Counted from the first letter of the stretch, positions 33,645 through 42,738 are shown. The stretch: 64,000 nt of DNA from Flavobacteriales bacterium (GCA_016721005.1 JADKJM010000009.1:248001-312000); one strand, 5' to 3'. The notes: generated by a model from the sequence alone, not told the origin. Program-made: numbers and translations.

Positions 33645-35764
33645 CGTTCCAGGGTGAAGGCGCCTTGGTGGCTGACCTCGTGGAGGGCTGTGGGGCGTTC
33701 GGCGGACAAGGTGCGCAGGATCCGTCGCACACGGGCCGTCACGCCTCCCGCGATGACAAGATGATCCGTTGATGCGATCAATGCCGCTCCGGTTTCCTTC
33801 GACATGCGATCAGCGTCGTGGATCACGATCGCATCGAACCGATGATCCGGATCCACTGCTGGTTCATCATCCCCCGATACGAACAACACATCGAATCGAG
33901 CCGAGCGCCATCGCCCCGCAGTGAAGATCGAATGGCCAACTTCTTCAACGTGATCAGGAAGCGAGTCCTTCATGATGAAGATCATCGTATCGATCCCCAC
34001 GGTCCGTTGATGTCGCGCCAACTTCGCTTGGGTGTATTTCGATGCGACCGAACTATCGGCCGATGCCCACACCACCAATTCCCGGCCGTGTACCATTCCA
34101 GCCAACGCTCCTTCACGTTGATCGTAGACGATGAAGGAATCCGTGGTGTTGCGTGAACCCGCCCGCTGGCCCCAGATGCCGAGCAATGCGCAGGCGCTCA
34201 ACAAGGCGGTGTACCACGCCGAACGCCAGCGCCATTGCAGCCATGCTCCAGCTGAAAGAACAAGGACATACATCAGGACCATATCCGACAAGCCGACACG
34301 CACCGCTGGATAGGAACCGGGCAGAGCCGCGAAGAATGCAGTGGTGTGTTCCACAAGACCGAGGAGCATGGTCATGGCCCATGTGAGCGCGGCACCCACG
34401 AACGGAACCTTGTACAAAGCGATCAACGCGATCCCGCCATACACGGCCAAGCCTGCCGCGACGACCACGATCAAGTTCGCCGGAAGGAACCATATCGGAA
34501 AGGCCTTGAACAAGTGAAGAGAGACCGGCGTGGTGAGCAACTGTGCCGAGATCGAAAGCGCGGCGAGTGACCACACCTTATGCAACCAGGACCACCTCGG
34601 AAACCATGATCGCTCAATGGGTCGATAGAAGAGAATGATGCCCAAGACCGCGAGGAAGGACAGTTGGAAGCCCGCCTGTTCGAGCATTCCTGGATCCCAC
34701 ACCAGCAACAAGAAAGCAGCAGCGAACAAACTGTTCAGGTTGTCGGATCGCTGCAACGCCATGCCTGCGATCGTGAAGAAGCTGAACATCACGGACGCGC
34801 GCAACACGCTGGGCGATGCACCGGTGAGTCCGGCATATCCCCACAAGGCCACAAGGATCAATACACCGCGCAGGATCCGTGCACCCCTACCCTTTCCCCA
34901 CCAACCGACCATGAACGTGAGGATCGCATAGATCAAGCCGACGTGCATGCCCGACACCGCCAATACGTGGATCGTCCCGCTGCGCATGAACGATTCGCGC
35001 AGGTCACCGTCCAGTTCATCACGTTCACCCAACACCAGTGCTTTCACCAATGCGCGTTCGCGAAGGCCCAGTTCGCTTCCGTCCAACCATGTGCTGATCC
35101 GTTCGCGCAGATCCCGGAACGCATCCACCCACTGCCAGATGTGCCCGGATACACGCCAATGGCCTTCAGTGGCGAACAGTTCGTGCCGGATGCCACGACT
35201 CGCCGCCCATTGCCTTCTATCGAAACCACCGGGGTCGGGCAGGCGGTCGATCGGATCGATGCCGGTCTCCAGCACGATCAGATCACCAACAACAGGTGTG
35301 GGTTCGCCCGGTGAACGAAGCAGCGTGGCCAACGCACCACCGCGAACAGGACGGACGGAGTCCTTCTCGAAACGCGCCAGGATCGAGACATCGACGCGGA
35401 TCACCTTCGGCCGGTCACCATTGATCGCTTCGATCCGAGCCAGCCATGGCCCTTCGCGTTGATCAAGCCGGTGAAGACCCAAGGGATCGCTCACCGGTGT
35501 GCGCACTGATTGCCATACGATGCCCGCAGCAAGGAACCAGATGCCGAGGACCACACCCCGCTGCCAACGCGTTCGTGGTAGACCCGGAAAGAGGACGACC
35601 ACGGCGGCGCAGATCCCCCCGAACCCCAGCAACCAGATCAGCGGTTGCAACGGCGGATCGAAGAACCACGCGATGAGAATGCCCGCAACGAAGAGCGACG
35701 CGATGCGGAGCATGGGTGCCCGGCGGATCGCGGTCCAGGGTCCGTGGAGGTCCGAGGGATGCAT
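33641..35764 (-). CDS. comEC: ComEC/Rec2-family DNA uptake channel protein
   Basis: 707 residues from ATG 35764, preceded by a TACCTTTT box. The N-terminal part has two hydrophobic helices and an OB-like domain (GPWLARIEAINGDRPKVIRV). The Competence domain carries GTIHVLAVSGMHVGLIYAIL, the ComEC signature, with ~10 membrane helices. The C-terminal domain is the degenerate MBL-like part (DTMIFIMKDSLPDHVEEVG, DAIVIHDADRMS). ComEC transports single-stranded DNA across the inner membrane during natural transformation. Upstream frame extension to 35800 is possible but lacks support. Confidence 0.9.
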   Translation of the reverse strand: MHPSDLHGPWTAIRRAPMLRIASLFVAGILIAWFFDPPLQPLIWLLGFGGICAAVVVLFPGLPRTRWQRGVVLGIWFLAAGIVWQSVRTPVSDPLGLHRLDQREGPWLARIEAINGDRPKVIRVDVSILARFEKDSVRPVRGGALATLLRSPGEPTPVVGDLIVLETGIDPIDRLPDPGGFDRRQWAASRGIRHELFATEGHWRVSGHIWQWVDAFRDLRERISTWLDGSELGLRERALVKALVLGERDELDGDLRESFMRSGTIHVLAVSGMHVGLIYAILTFMVGWWGKGRGARILRGVLILVALWGYAGLTGASPSVLRASVMFSFFTIAGMALQRSDNLNSLFAAAFLLLVWDPGMLEQAGFQLSFLAVLGIILFYRPIERSWFPRWSWLHKVWSLAALSISAQLLTTPVSLHLFKAFPIWFLPANLIVVVAAGLAVYGGIALIALYKVPFVGAALTWAMTMLLGLVEHTTAFFAALPGSYPAVRVGLSDMVLMYVLVLSAGAWLQWRWRSAWYTALLSACALLGIWGQRAGSRNTTDSFIVYDQREGALAGMVHGRELVVWASADSSVASKYTQAKLARHQRTVGIDTMIFIMKDSLPDHVEEVGHSIFTAGRWRSARFDVLFVSGDDEPAVDPDHRFDAIVIHDADRMSKETGAALIASTDHLVIAGGVTARVRRILRTLSAERPTALHEVSHQGAFTLER

Positions 35765-35775
35765 GCGAGGTCCGG

Positions 35776-35783
35776 AAAAGGTA
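35776..35783 (-). promoter_or_regulatory. TAnnTTTT box upstream of comEC
   Basis: TACCTTTT on the minus strand, 11 nt before the ATG at 35764; resembles the Bacteroidota -7 element. Confidence 0.35.
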
Positions 35784-35806
35784 ATTCCCGGAAGGCTCAC
35801 ATCACC

Positions 35807-36982
35807 CTACCCCACCTCGAGTATGAGGCACTTGAGGTAGCGGGTTTCGGGGACGCCCCAGAGCACGGGGTGGTCAGGCGGTTGGCCGCCGGCGTACACT
35901 TCGCGCAGGCGGCGTCCGGCATCGCGCGCGGCATCGAAGACCATATCCCGGAACATGGTGGTGGACATGTGCTGTGAGCAGGAGCAGGTGACGAGGAAGC
36001 CGCCGGTGGGGAGGCACTTGAGTGCGCGGAGGTTGATCTCCTTGTAGCCGCGGATGGCGTTCTGGAGGGCGCTCTTGCTCTTGGCGAAGGCGGGCGGATC
36101 GAGGACGATGACCTCCCACTGTTTGCCGGTGCGGCTGGCTTCGGTGAGGTGATCAAAGACGTTGGCGGTGCGGAAGGTGCAGTTGGCGAATTGGTTCAAC
36201 GCGGCGTTGCGCGTGGCGAGCGCGACGGCATCCTCGGAGATGTCGAGCCCTTCCACGGAAGCAGCGCCCCCCTTGGCGGCGTGTAGTGCGAAGCCGCCGG
36301 TGTGGGTGAAGCAATCCAGGACGCGCTTGCCGGATGCGATGCGCTGGATGGCGGTGTGGTTGAGGGCTTGATCGAGGAAGTGGCCGGTCTTCTGTCCGCC
36401 GGCGACATCGACGTGCATGCGGACGCCGACACCGTCCTCGATGATGAGGGAGGTGTTGAAGTGCTTGCCGATGAAGCCGGTTTCCATGGGCAGGCCCTCC
36501 TTCTCGCGGATGGGGACATCGTTGCGGAGGTAGATGCCGGTGGGCTTGACGATGTCCGTGAGGGCTTGCACGACGACATCCTTCCAGCGCTCCATGCCGA
36601 GGGTGAGGAATTGGATGGAGAGGATGTTGTTGAATTTGTCCACGACGAGGCCGGGCAACTGGTCGGCCTCACCGAAGACGACGCGGCAACTGGCGGTGTA
36701 GCCGAGGCTTTGGCGGTAATGCCATGCGCGTTCGATGCGGCCGCGGATGAAGTGGGTGTTGACGCGCTCCTCGACGTGCGTGGTGAGCAAGCGCACACGG
36801 ATCATGGACAGCGGGTTGATGTAGCCCTGACCGAGGGGGTGGTGCTTGGTGTCGAAGACCTGCACGATATCACCGGGGGTGTAGGTGCCTTCTTCACGGA
36901 CGATCTGCGTGGCGAAGATCCAGGGGTGACCGCGGGCGATACGTTCGTGGGTGTCCTCGACGATGATGCGGGCTTGGGGCAT
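35807..36982 (-). CDS. rlmI: RlmI-like 23S rRNA cytosine-5 methyltransferase
   Basis: 391 residues from MPQARIIVEDTHERIARGHP. The N-terminal PUA domain (PWIFATQIVREEGTYTPGD) is followed by an EEHEE-type middle domain and a SAM-binding domain (GKRVLDCFTHTGGFALHAAK, EGLDISEDAVALA, VIVLDPPAFAKSK). A Cys pair, one of them in TCSCSQHMS, fits the nucleophile of m5C methyltransferases. The length is normal for RlmI, which makes m5C1962 in E. coli 23S rRNA. A TACTTTCG box 5 nt upstream supports the start. Confidence 0.85.
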   Translation of the reverse strand: MPQARIIVEDTHERIARGHPWIFATQIVREEGTYTPGDIVQVFDTKHHPLGQGYINPLSMIRVRLLTTHVEERVNTHFIRGRIERAWHYRQSLGYTASCRVVFGEADQLPGLVVDKFNNILSIQFLTLGMERWKDVVVQALTDIVKPTGIYLRNDVPIREKEGLPMETGFIGKHFNTSLIIEDGVGVRMHVDVAGGQKTGHFLDQALNHTAIQRIASGKRVLDCFTHTGGFALHAAKGGAASVEGLDISEDAVALATRNAALNQFANCTFRTANVFDHLTEASRTGKQWEVIVLDPPAFAKSKSALQNAIRGYKEINLRALKCLPTGGFLVTCSCSQHMSTTMFRDMVFDAARDAGRRLREVYAGGQPPDHPVLWGVPETRYLKCLILEVG

Positions 36983-36987
36983 GGGGC

Positions 36988-36995
36988 CGAAAGTA
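36988..36995 (-). promoter_or_regulatory. TAnnTTYG box upstream of rlmI
   Basis: TACTTTCG, 5 nt before the rlmI ATG on the minus strand. The spacing is the same as at icmF and suggests a leaderless transcript. Confidence 0.45.
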
Positions 36996-37001
36996 AACGT
37001 G

Positions 37002-37298
37002 GCGCTCGCAGAGCCGAGCGGGGGCAAGACCGCTTCGCAGGGCCTCGCGGTGACGGTGGGTTGTGTGGAGGCTCATGAGGACGGGCTTGCGGAGGCGGTG
37101 TGCTCGCAGAGCCAAGCGGGGAAGAGACACTGGGAAGATCGCGGCGAGGTGGTGACAAGACCGCTTCGCAGAGCCTCGCGGTGACGGTGGGTTGTGCGGA
37201 AGCTTGTGAGGACGGGGCTTGCAGAGACTGTGCGCTCGCAGAGCCGAGCGGTGACAAGACCGCTTCGCAGGGCCTCGCGGTGACGGTGCGATGTGCGC
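37002..37298. repeat. Three direct copies of a ~57-bp GC-rich repeat between rlmI and spoIID
   Basis: Copies at 37002-37057 and 37232-37288 are nearly identical; a third at 37102-37190 is split by an extra ~30 nt. Each contains GCTCGCAGAGCC, then CCGCTTCGCAG, then CTCGCGGTGACGGTG. The 319-nt gap holds no other gene. Confidence 0.8.
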
Positions 37299-37301
37299 AG
37301 G

Positions 37302-38522
37302 CTAGCGGAGCGGAGGGCGCGGGCCGGGGGCGAGTTGGGTGTCGCCTTCGTCGCGGAAGAAGTCGATGGTGGAGAGGTCGACGAGATGGACTTCGGCGTA
37401 GTAGTGGTGGAGGATGTCGGTGTAGGAGTACCCGGCGCGGGCCATGCCCATGGCGCCTTCCTGGCAGAGGCCGACGGCGTGGCCGAAGCCTCTTCCTTGC
37501 AGGAGGACGGTTTCACCGGTGGTGGTAACGCTGAAGAAGGTGCTCTTGAGCTTGAGGTCCTCGCGGATGTGCTTCAATGGGAGCAAGGGCCAGGTGTTGC
37601 CGAGGTAGAGGTCGCGGCATTGCGGTTGGTAATCCAGCACGGCGGCCAGATGGGCCTTGTCCGCGGCGGAAAAGCCGAAGCGCTTGGTGAGGTAAGCGAG
37701 CCACTCGGTGCGCGTGAGGGTCTTCTCCCATGTGGCGTGCGGCGCGGCGACGCAGAAGGTATCGCGGGTGGCGCGCAGGTAGGGTTCGTGCTTGCTCCAG
37801 AGATCCTCGGCGTTGATGGTCTCGCCGCCGCAGTTGCTGTGGAAGGTGGCGTGGATCAGCGTGATGTTGGAATCGACGATGACGAGTCCGCGGGTGGCGG
37901 TGACGGCATCGGCGATGCTGTCGTTCTTGTTGCGACCTTGGAAGACCTGGCAATGGACGCCATCGCAGAGCTCGAAGCCCTCGGCGATGTGCTTGCGCTG
38001 GTTGGTGAGCGCGTAGGTGCGGCAACTGACCGCTTGCAGTTTGTAGTACTCGATGTGGTGGAAGTTGCCCGCTTCGGAACGCACGACACCGGCGGTGTAG
38101 GCTTCCACCGGAACACGATCCACGAGCAGGAGTTTGCTTCCGGCGACACTCACTTCCAATGCGCCGGGATACTCACGATCGGAGTACTTGCTCTCCTCCG
38201 GCCGCAAGCGGAAGCCGCCATCCGCAGCGACGGGGATCACTTCGATCTTCTTCTTGGCGGTGAAGGACAGACTGAGGGACTTCGCGGAAAGTCCACCGGG
38301 GATGACCGCGATGCGCAGTCCATCGGAAGAGCGCAACTCCCCTACCCGCGTGCCATCGGCGAGGACGGAGGATGTGCCACGCGAACTCATGACGAGCACT
38401 TGTGTGGTGGGGCGATCGCGGAAGAGGCCGACGCGCATGAGGCGATCCGGATCCGTAGGCCCACCCATGCCGGTGCCCAGCAGGAAGACCAATGCGAGAA
38501 GGACGGAGGAACGCAGCGCCAT
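37302..38522 (-). CDS. SpoIID/LytB-domain protein, secreted
   Basis: 406 residues from MALRSSVLLALVFLLGTGMG (signal peptide). The middle has VPVEAYTAGVVRSEAG and YYKLQAVSCRTYAL. The C-terminal signature is GRGFGHAVGLCQEGAMGMAR followed by YSYTDILHHYY, as in SpoIID/LytB proteins. In spore formers SpoIID cleaves denuded glycan; in Bacteroidota the role is unknown but a periplasmic glycan-acting lytic function is likely. The TACTTTTG box upstream is a perfect TAnnTTTG. It is the next gene after lpxB on the same strand, 26 nt downstream. Confidence 0.88.
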   Translation of the reverse strand: MALRSSVLLALVFLLGTGMGGPTDPDRLMRVGLFRDRPTTQVLVMSSRGTSSVLADGTRVGELRSSDGLRIAVIPGGLSAKSLSLSFTAKKKIEVIPVAADGGFRLRPEESKYSDREYPGALEVSVAGSKLLLVDRVPVEAYTAGVVRSEAGNFHHIEYYKLQAVSCRTYALTNQRKHIAEGFELCDGVHCQVFQGRNKNDSIADAVTATRGLVIVDSNITLIHATFHSNCGGETINAEDLWSKHEPYLRATRDTFCVAAPHATWEKTLTRTEWLAYLTKRFGFSAADKAHLAAVLDYQPQCRDLYLGNTWPLLPLKHIREDLKLKSTFFSVTTTGETVLLQGRGFGHAVGLCQEGAMGMARAGYSYTDILHHYYAEVHLVDLSTIDFFRDEGDTQLAPGPRPPLR

Positions 38523-38531
38523 GGAAGCGCC

Positions 38532-38539
38532 CAAAAGTA
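38532..38539 (-). promoter_or_regulatory. TAnnTTTG box upstream of spoIID
   Basis: TACTTTTG, 9 nt before the ATG at 38522; exact match to the -7 consensus. Confidence 0.5.
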
Positions 38540-38548
38540 CCCGGGCGG

Positions 38549-39718
38549 TCAGCGGCTGGCGGGCCGTTCCGCTAGACTTTTCCACACGGCCGAAGCGACC
38601 TTGTGTGATGCGCCGGGCCCTCCGAGCTTGATGCGCAAGGCCGTGAGGCTGTTGAGCATGGTGTCGCGGTAGGGGCCATCGGCCATGAGTTGCTCCAGTT
38701 CCTTGGCCATGGAGTCCACCGTGAGATCGGACTGGATCAGTTCGCGCACCACCTCCTTGCCCATGATGAGGTTCACGAGGCTGATGAACTCGATGTCCAC
38801 CAAGCGCCTTGCGATCCACACGTTGAGGGCGCTGCCGCTGTAGCATACCGCTTCCGGCACACCGAAGAGGGCGGTCTCCAACGTGGCGGTGCCGCTGGTG
38901 ACGAGTGCTGCGCGCGCATGACGCAATACATCGTAGGTGCGATCCTTGATCACTTCGATGGGTGCCGTGCCGATGAATTGCATGTAGAGTCCATCGGGAA
39001 TGGAAGGCGCGGCGGCAAGGACGAAACGGTATTGCGGGAAGCGGCCGGCCACACTCACCATCAAGGGCAGGATGCGATGGATCTCCTGTTGTCGACTGCC
39101 GGGAAGCAGTGCTACTACCGGGCGCGCATCATCACCGGGCAAAGGCTTCAACGCGGCGGAGCCTTCTTGTGCGATCGCATCGAGCAAGGGATGTCCGACG
39201 AACTCGACGTCCATGCCATACTTGGCGTACCACTCCTTCTCGAAGGGCAGGATCACATACATGCGATCGACCACGCGCTTGATGGTATGTACGCGTCCCT
39301 TCTTCCACGCCCACACTTGTGGACTGATGTAGTAATGCACAGGGATCCCCTTCGCGTGTGCCCACTCGGCGATGCGCAGGTTGAAGCCGGGGTAGTCGAT
39401 GAGGATGATCGCATCGGGCTTGAACGTTTCGATGTCCTGCTTGCATACATCGATGTTGCGCAGGATGGTGCGCAGGTTCATGATCACCTGTGTGAAGCCC
39501 ATGAAGGCGAGCTCGCGGTAGTGCTTCACGACATCGGCACCGGCGGCGGACATGCGATCGCCGCCCCAGGCGCGGATGGAGAGGTTGTTCGGGGGATCGT
39601 TGTTGGTTGTTGGTTGTTGGTTGTTCGGTGCGGCGCAGGCGAACAACTCGCGCACGAGGTTGGCGCCGTGGAGGTCGCCGCTTGCTTCACCGGCGATGAT
39701 GTAAAGTCGCTTCGCCAT
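38549..39718 (-). CDS. lpxB: Lipid-A-disaccharide synthase
   Basis: 389 residues. The start MAKRLYIIAGEASGDLHGAN is the conserved UDP-binding loop. Later: WGGDRMSAAGADVVKHYREL, FMGFTQVIMNLRTI, LIDYPGFNLRIAEWAHAKGI, YYISPQVWAWKKGRV, VGHPLLDAI, LPGSRQQEI and VTSGTATLETALFG. LpxB joins UDP-diacylglucosamine and lipid X to form the lipid A disaccharide on the cytosolic face of the inner membrane. Residues ~31-47 (AAPNNQQPTTNNDPPNN) are an insertion encoded by TTGTTGG-type DNA repeats, absent from normal LpxB. The start overlaps the stop of the upstream small membrane gene by 1 nt. Confidence 0.95.
   Translation of the reverse strand: MAKRLYIIAGEASGDLHGANLVRELFACAAPNNQQPTTNNDPPNNLSIRAWGGDRMSAAGADVVKHYRELAFMGFTQVIMNLRTILRNIDVCKQDIETFKPDAIILIDYPGFNLRIAEWAHAKGIPVHYYISPQVWAWKKGRVHTIKRVVDRMYVILPFEKEWYAKYGMDVEFVGHPLLDAIAQEGSAALKPLPGDDARPVVALLPGSRQQEIHRILPLMVSVAGRFPQYRFVLAAAPSIPDGLYMQFIGTAPIEVIKDRTYDVLRHARAALVTSGTATLETALFGVPEAVCYSGSALNVWIARRLVDIEFISLVNLIMGKEVVRELIQSDLTVDSMAKELEQLMADGPYRDTMLNSLTALRIKLGGPGASHKVASAVWKSLAERPASR
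39600..39626. repeat. 7-bp tandem repeat (TTGTTGG)3 inside lpxB
   Basis: TTGTTGG is repeated three times and followed by TTGTTC. It encodes the Asn/Gln/Thr/Pro-rich insertion of LpxB. The motif resembles the GAACAAC-type leader before 24490 and so looks like intergenic-type DNA inside a gene. Confidence 0.8.
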
Positions 39719-40035
39719 CAGTCCAGCATACTGTTCGCGATGAGCATGACGATGATGTACACACCGTAGACCATCATCGCCGCGATGACGCCGCGCATGG
39801 CCTTCTGCATGTCCAGCCGATCGAGAATGAAGAAGAGGACAGCATCAGCGATGAGGCTGAGGCTCGCCACGCGCGGTTGGAACTCCGATGTGCCGAGAAA
39901 GAGATCGTACACGAACCAGTGGAAATCGTGGTGCGGTCGGATGGCGGTGACGTAGATGCCGCCGTAGGCCGCGAAGCCGAGCAGCGGCGCCAACATGCCC
40001 ATGACGAAGCCCACGCCGCGACTATCCCACCGCAT
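39718..40035 (-). CDS. Uncharacterised small membrane protein between surE and lpxB
   Basis: 105 residues. Three to four hydrophobic segments: VGFVMGMLAPLLGFAAYGGI, ASLSLIADAVLFFILDRLD and GVIAAMMVYGVYIIVMLIAN. The start overlaps the surE end by 14 nt and its stop overlaps the lpxB start by 1 nt, so it is in the surE-lpxB operon. No domain was recognised. Its position suggests an envelope role. Confidence 0.7.
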   Translation of the reverse strand: MRWDSRGVGFVMGMLAPLLGFAAYGGIYVTAIRPHHDFHWFVYDLFLGTSEFQPRVASLSLIADAVLFFILDRLDMQKAMRGVIAAMMVYGVYIIVMLIANSMLD

Positions 40036-40801
40036 GATCCCAAGTGTTCAACGCGGCGATGGCGTGGTGCGCGGTCATGTCGAACTGCGTGGGCACGATG
40101 CTCACGTAACCATTGTCCACCGCCCACACATCGGTGTCCTCGCCGTGGTCATGGCTGCGGAACTCGCCCTTGAGCCAGTAGTATTCCTTGCGACCGGGAT
40201 CGAGGCGCGTTTCGAATTCATCCTCCCAGTTCGCGGTGGCTTGTCGACATACGCGGATGCCCTTGAGCGGAACGCCACCGGTGCGTGGAACATTCACATT
40301 CAGGCAGGTGCCCGGTGTGATGCCGTGGGTGATCGCGTTCGCCACCACATTGCGGATCACGGGACGCACAGGGGAGAAGTCCGCTTCGATGCTGTGGTCC
40401 ATCAGCGAGAATCCGATGCTGGGGATGCCTTCCATGGCGCCTTCCACGGCCGCGCTCATGGTGCCGCTGTACAATACGTTGATGCTGATGTTGGCGCCGT
40501 GGTTCACACCGCTCACGAGCAGGTCGGGTTTCGCGCCGTTGAGCAATTTGTAGATGGCGAGCTTCACACAATCCACCGGCGTGCCGCTGCAACTCCACGC
40601 CTCCACGCCGTCCAACAGGTCAATGCGGTTGAGGCGCAGAAAGCTGTGGATGGTGATGGCGTGGCCCATGGCGCTCTGCGGTTTGTCCGGTGCGACCACG
40701 AGCACGCGACCGAAGGGCAGCACCTCCTCGATCAACGTGCGGATGCCCGGCGCGTGAATGCCGTCGTCGTTCGTCACCAGGATCAGGGGGCGGTCGCTCA
40801 T
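40022..40801 (-). CDS. surE: 5'-/3'-nucleotidase SurE
   Basis: 259 residues from MSDRPLILVTNDDGIHAPGI. The NDDG motif holds the metal-binding Asp pair. WSCSGTPVDCVKLAIYKLLN and LVSGVNHGANISINVLYSGT (Ser, Asn ligands) follow. SurE dephosphorylates nucleoside monophosphates and can act on polyphosphate. A TACCTTCG box sits 6 nt before the ATG. Upstream in-frame codons (to 40858) have no homology. It begins an operon that continues to lpxB. Confidence 0.95.
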   Translation of the reverse strand: MSDRPLILVTNDDGIHAPGIRTLIEEVLPFGRVLVVAPDKPQSAMGHAITIHSFLRLNRIDLLDGVEAWSCSGTPVDCVKLAIYKLLNGAKPDLLVSGVNHGANISINVLYSGTMSAAVEGAMEGIPSIGFSLMDHSIEADFSPVRPVIRNVVANAITHGITPGTCLNVNVPRTGGVPLKGIRVCRQATANWEDEFETRLDPGRKEYYWLKGEFRSHDHGEDTDVWAVDNGYVSIVPTQFDMTAHHAIAALNTWDHAVG

Positions 40802-40807
40802 GGTCGG

Positions 40808-40815
40808 CGAAGGTA
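40808..40815 (-). promoter_or_regulatory. TAnnTTYG box upstream of surE
   Basis: TACCTTCG, 6 nt before the surE ATG; supports the start and a leaderless transcript. Confidence 0.45.
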
Positions 40816-40991
40816 CCGGGGAAGAGGCAGAGGCCGCAGCGATCAGACCGCGCGTCACACCGGAGGATCCGCGGAGCGGTCCATCCGGTGTCTCACCAAT
40901 GTCCGCGATCGCAAGTCATTGGTGAGACTCCAGCCCAAAGGGCGGGTCTTGGTCGCAAAGCCTCCCTCGCCCGGAGTGACGTGCGCGCGAG

Positions 40992-42212
40992 CTAGAACGC
41001 CGCCAACAGAATATCCAGGTCCTTGTGCGGCAGCTTGAATGCCTCGCCGAGGATGGCGCTGGTGACGGTGCCGTTGTAGAGGTACACGCCGTGACGCACG
41101 CCGAGGTCGGACTTGATGAGGTTCTCGAAGCCTCCTACCTCGCCCATGCTCAGGAACATCGGACCGAAGATGTTGCTCAAGGCCGTGCTGGCGGTACGTG
41201 GAACGCGGCTGGCGATGTTGGGTACGCCGTAGTGCAGGACGCCGTACTTCTTGTACACGGGATCGGTGTGCGTGGTGACCTCACTCGTTTCGAAGCAGCC
41301 GCCGCGATCGATGCTCACATCCACGATCACACTGCCGCTCTTCATCTCCTTCACCATCTCTTCGCTCACCACCAAGGGTGTGCGACCTTCTTCCGGGCGC
41401 AGCGCGCCGATGGCGACATCAGCGTTGCGGAGTGCTTTGCGTAACACCTCGGGTTGCACCACGCTCGTCCAGATGCGTTGGCCGAGTGCGCTCTGCAAAC
41501 GACGCAGCCGGTAGATGCTCTTATCGAAGACCTTCACACTGGCACCCAGACCGAGTGCGGCGCGTGTGGCGAATTCACCCACCGTGCCCGCGCCGATGAT
41601 CACCACTTCGGCAGGTTCCACACCGCTGATGCCGCCGAGCATGGTGCCCGGTCCGCCCTTGTCGGCACTGAGGTATTCGCTGGCGATCTGGATGCTGGTG
41701 GTGCCGGCGATCTCTCCCATTGCGCGGATGATCGGGTAGATGCCCTCGCGGTCCTTGATGAAGTCCCACGCCACAGCGGTCATGCGCTTCTCCATCATGC
41801 GCCGCAACGTGTCCTTCGGTTGCACGGTGAGTTGCAGTGCCGACACGAGGATCTGCTTGTGGCGCAGCATCTCTATCTCGGCGTGCGTGGGCGGAGCCAC
41901 CTTCAGGATCATGTCCGCCTTGTACACCTCATCGGCGGAATCGACGACTTGCGCACCGGCCTCGCTGTAGTCGTTGTCCTGGAACTGGGCGGGTGCACCG
42001 GCCCCGCGTTCGATCACCACTTCGTGATCGCGTTGTACGAGCGTGGCCACGGCGGCCGGTGTGAGCGGTACGCGGTGTTCTTGGAACGTGATCTCCTTGG
42101 GGATGCCGATGTAGAGCGACTTCTTCCGGCGGGCCACCTCCACCAGTTGCTCCTGTGGCATCATCGAACTCTCGCGGGCCAGTTGCTTCAGGAGTTCGGA
42201 GGATGCGCTCAT
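40992..42212 (-). CDS. ald: Alanine dehydrogenase
   Basis: 406 residues. The AlaDh/PNT N-terminal domain (IGIPKEITFQEHRVPLTPAA, VAPPTHAEIEML) is followed by the NAD-binding domain with VVIIGAGTVGEFATRAALGL and later SVIVDVSIDRGGCFETSEVT, which fit L-alanine dehydrogenase. It reversibly deaminates alanine to pyruvate. The leading ~25 residues (MSASSELLKQLARESSMMPQ) are an extension common in Bacteroidota. A TACATTCG box lies 19 nt upstream. Confidence 0.9.
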   Translation of the reverse strand: MSASSELLKQLARESSMMPQEQLVEVARRKKSLYIGIPKEITFQEHRVPLTPAAVATLVQRDHEVVIERGAGAPAQFQDNDYSEAGAQVVDSADEVYKADMILKVAPPTHAEIEMLRHKQILVSALQLTVQPKDTLRRMMEKRMTAVAWDFIKDREGIYPIIRAMGEIAGTTSIQIASEYLSADKGGPGTMLGGISGVEPAEVVIIGAGTVGEFATRAALGLGASVKVFDKSIYRLRRLQSALGQRIWTSVVQPEVLRKALRNADVAIGALRPEEGRTPLVVSEEMVKEMKSGSVIVDVSIDRGGCFETSEVTTHTDPVYKKYGVLHYGVPNIASRVPRTASTALSNIFGPMFLSMGEVGGFENLIKSDLGVRHGVYLYNGTVTSAILGEAFKLPHKDLDILLAAF

Positions 42213-42231
42213 CAGGGCTAAGGATGGATGG

Positions 42232-42239
42232 CGAATGTA
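42232..42239 (-). promoter_or_regulatory. TAnnTTYG box upstream of ald
   Basis: TACATTCG on the minus strand, 19 nt before the ald ATG. Confidence 0.4.
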
Positions 42240-42287
42240 CGGCCCACCGGACCACGGGCCTAGGCTCCGGCGCGCCGGATCTTCGAC

Positions 42288-42719
42288 CTACCGCGGTTGA
42301 TCCGCAAGGGTGATGCTCCGGCTGCCATCGGACCGCGGATCCACATGGACATGCAGCACCTCCGGTGGAAGGAGGCCATCGGCCAGTTCCGGCCATTCAA
42401 TGAAGCAGTACGCGCCGCTGTCCACGTATTCCTCGAAGCCGATGTCGCGCAGTTCGCGGGCGTTGCGGATGCGGTAGAGGTCGAAGTGATAGAGCGCCTC
42501 CCCGTTCTCGCGGCGGTATTCGTTCACGATCGCGAAGCTGGGACTGCTCGTATGGTCGGTGACGCCGAGCGCAGTGCAGAAGCCTTTGATGAGGGTGGTC
42601 TTGCCCGCGCCGAGTTCACCGTGTAGGGCGAGGATGCGCGCATCGGGATGGCGTTGCAGGATCTCCCGCGCGACCGCAACGGCTTCATCCGCGGATGACA
42701 GGGTGATCGCTGCGCTCAT
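42288..42719 (-). CDS. tsaE: tRNA threonylcarbamoyladenosine biosynthesis ATPase TsaE
   Basis: 143 residues. Walker A LHGELGAGKTTLIKGFCTAL, then TSSPSFAIVNEYR and the DLYRIRNARELRDIGFEEYV and CFIEWPELADGLLP blocks typical of TsaE. It powers the TsaBDE complex that makes t6A37 in tRNA. The family is almost always ~150 residues, as here. It lies between porX and ald on the same strand. Confidence 0.93.
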   Translation of the reverse strand: MSAAITLSSADEAVAVAREILQRHPDARILALHGELGAGKTTLIKGFCTALGVTDHTSSPSFAIVNEYRRENGEALYHFDLYRIRNARELRDIGFEEYVDSGAYCFIEWPELADGLLPPEVLHVHVDPRSDGSRSITLADQPR

Positions 42720-42738
42720 TCAACAAAGAAAGAAGGGG

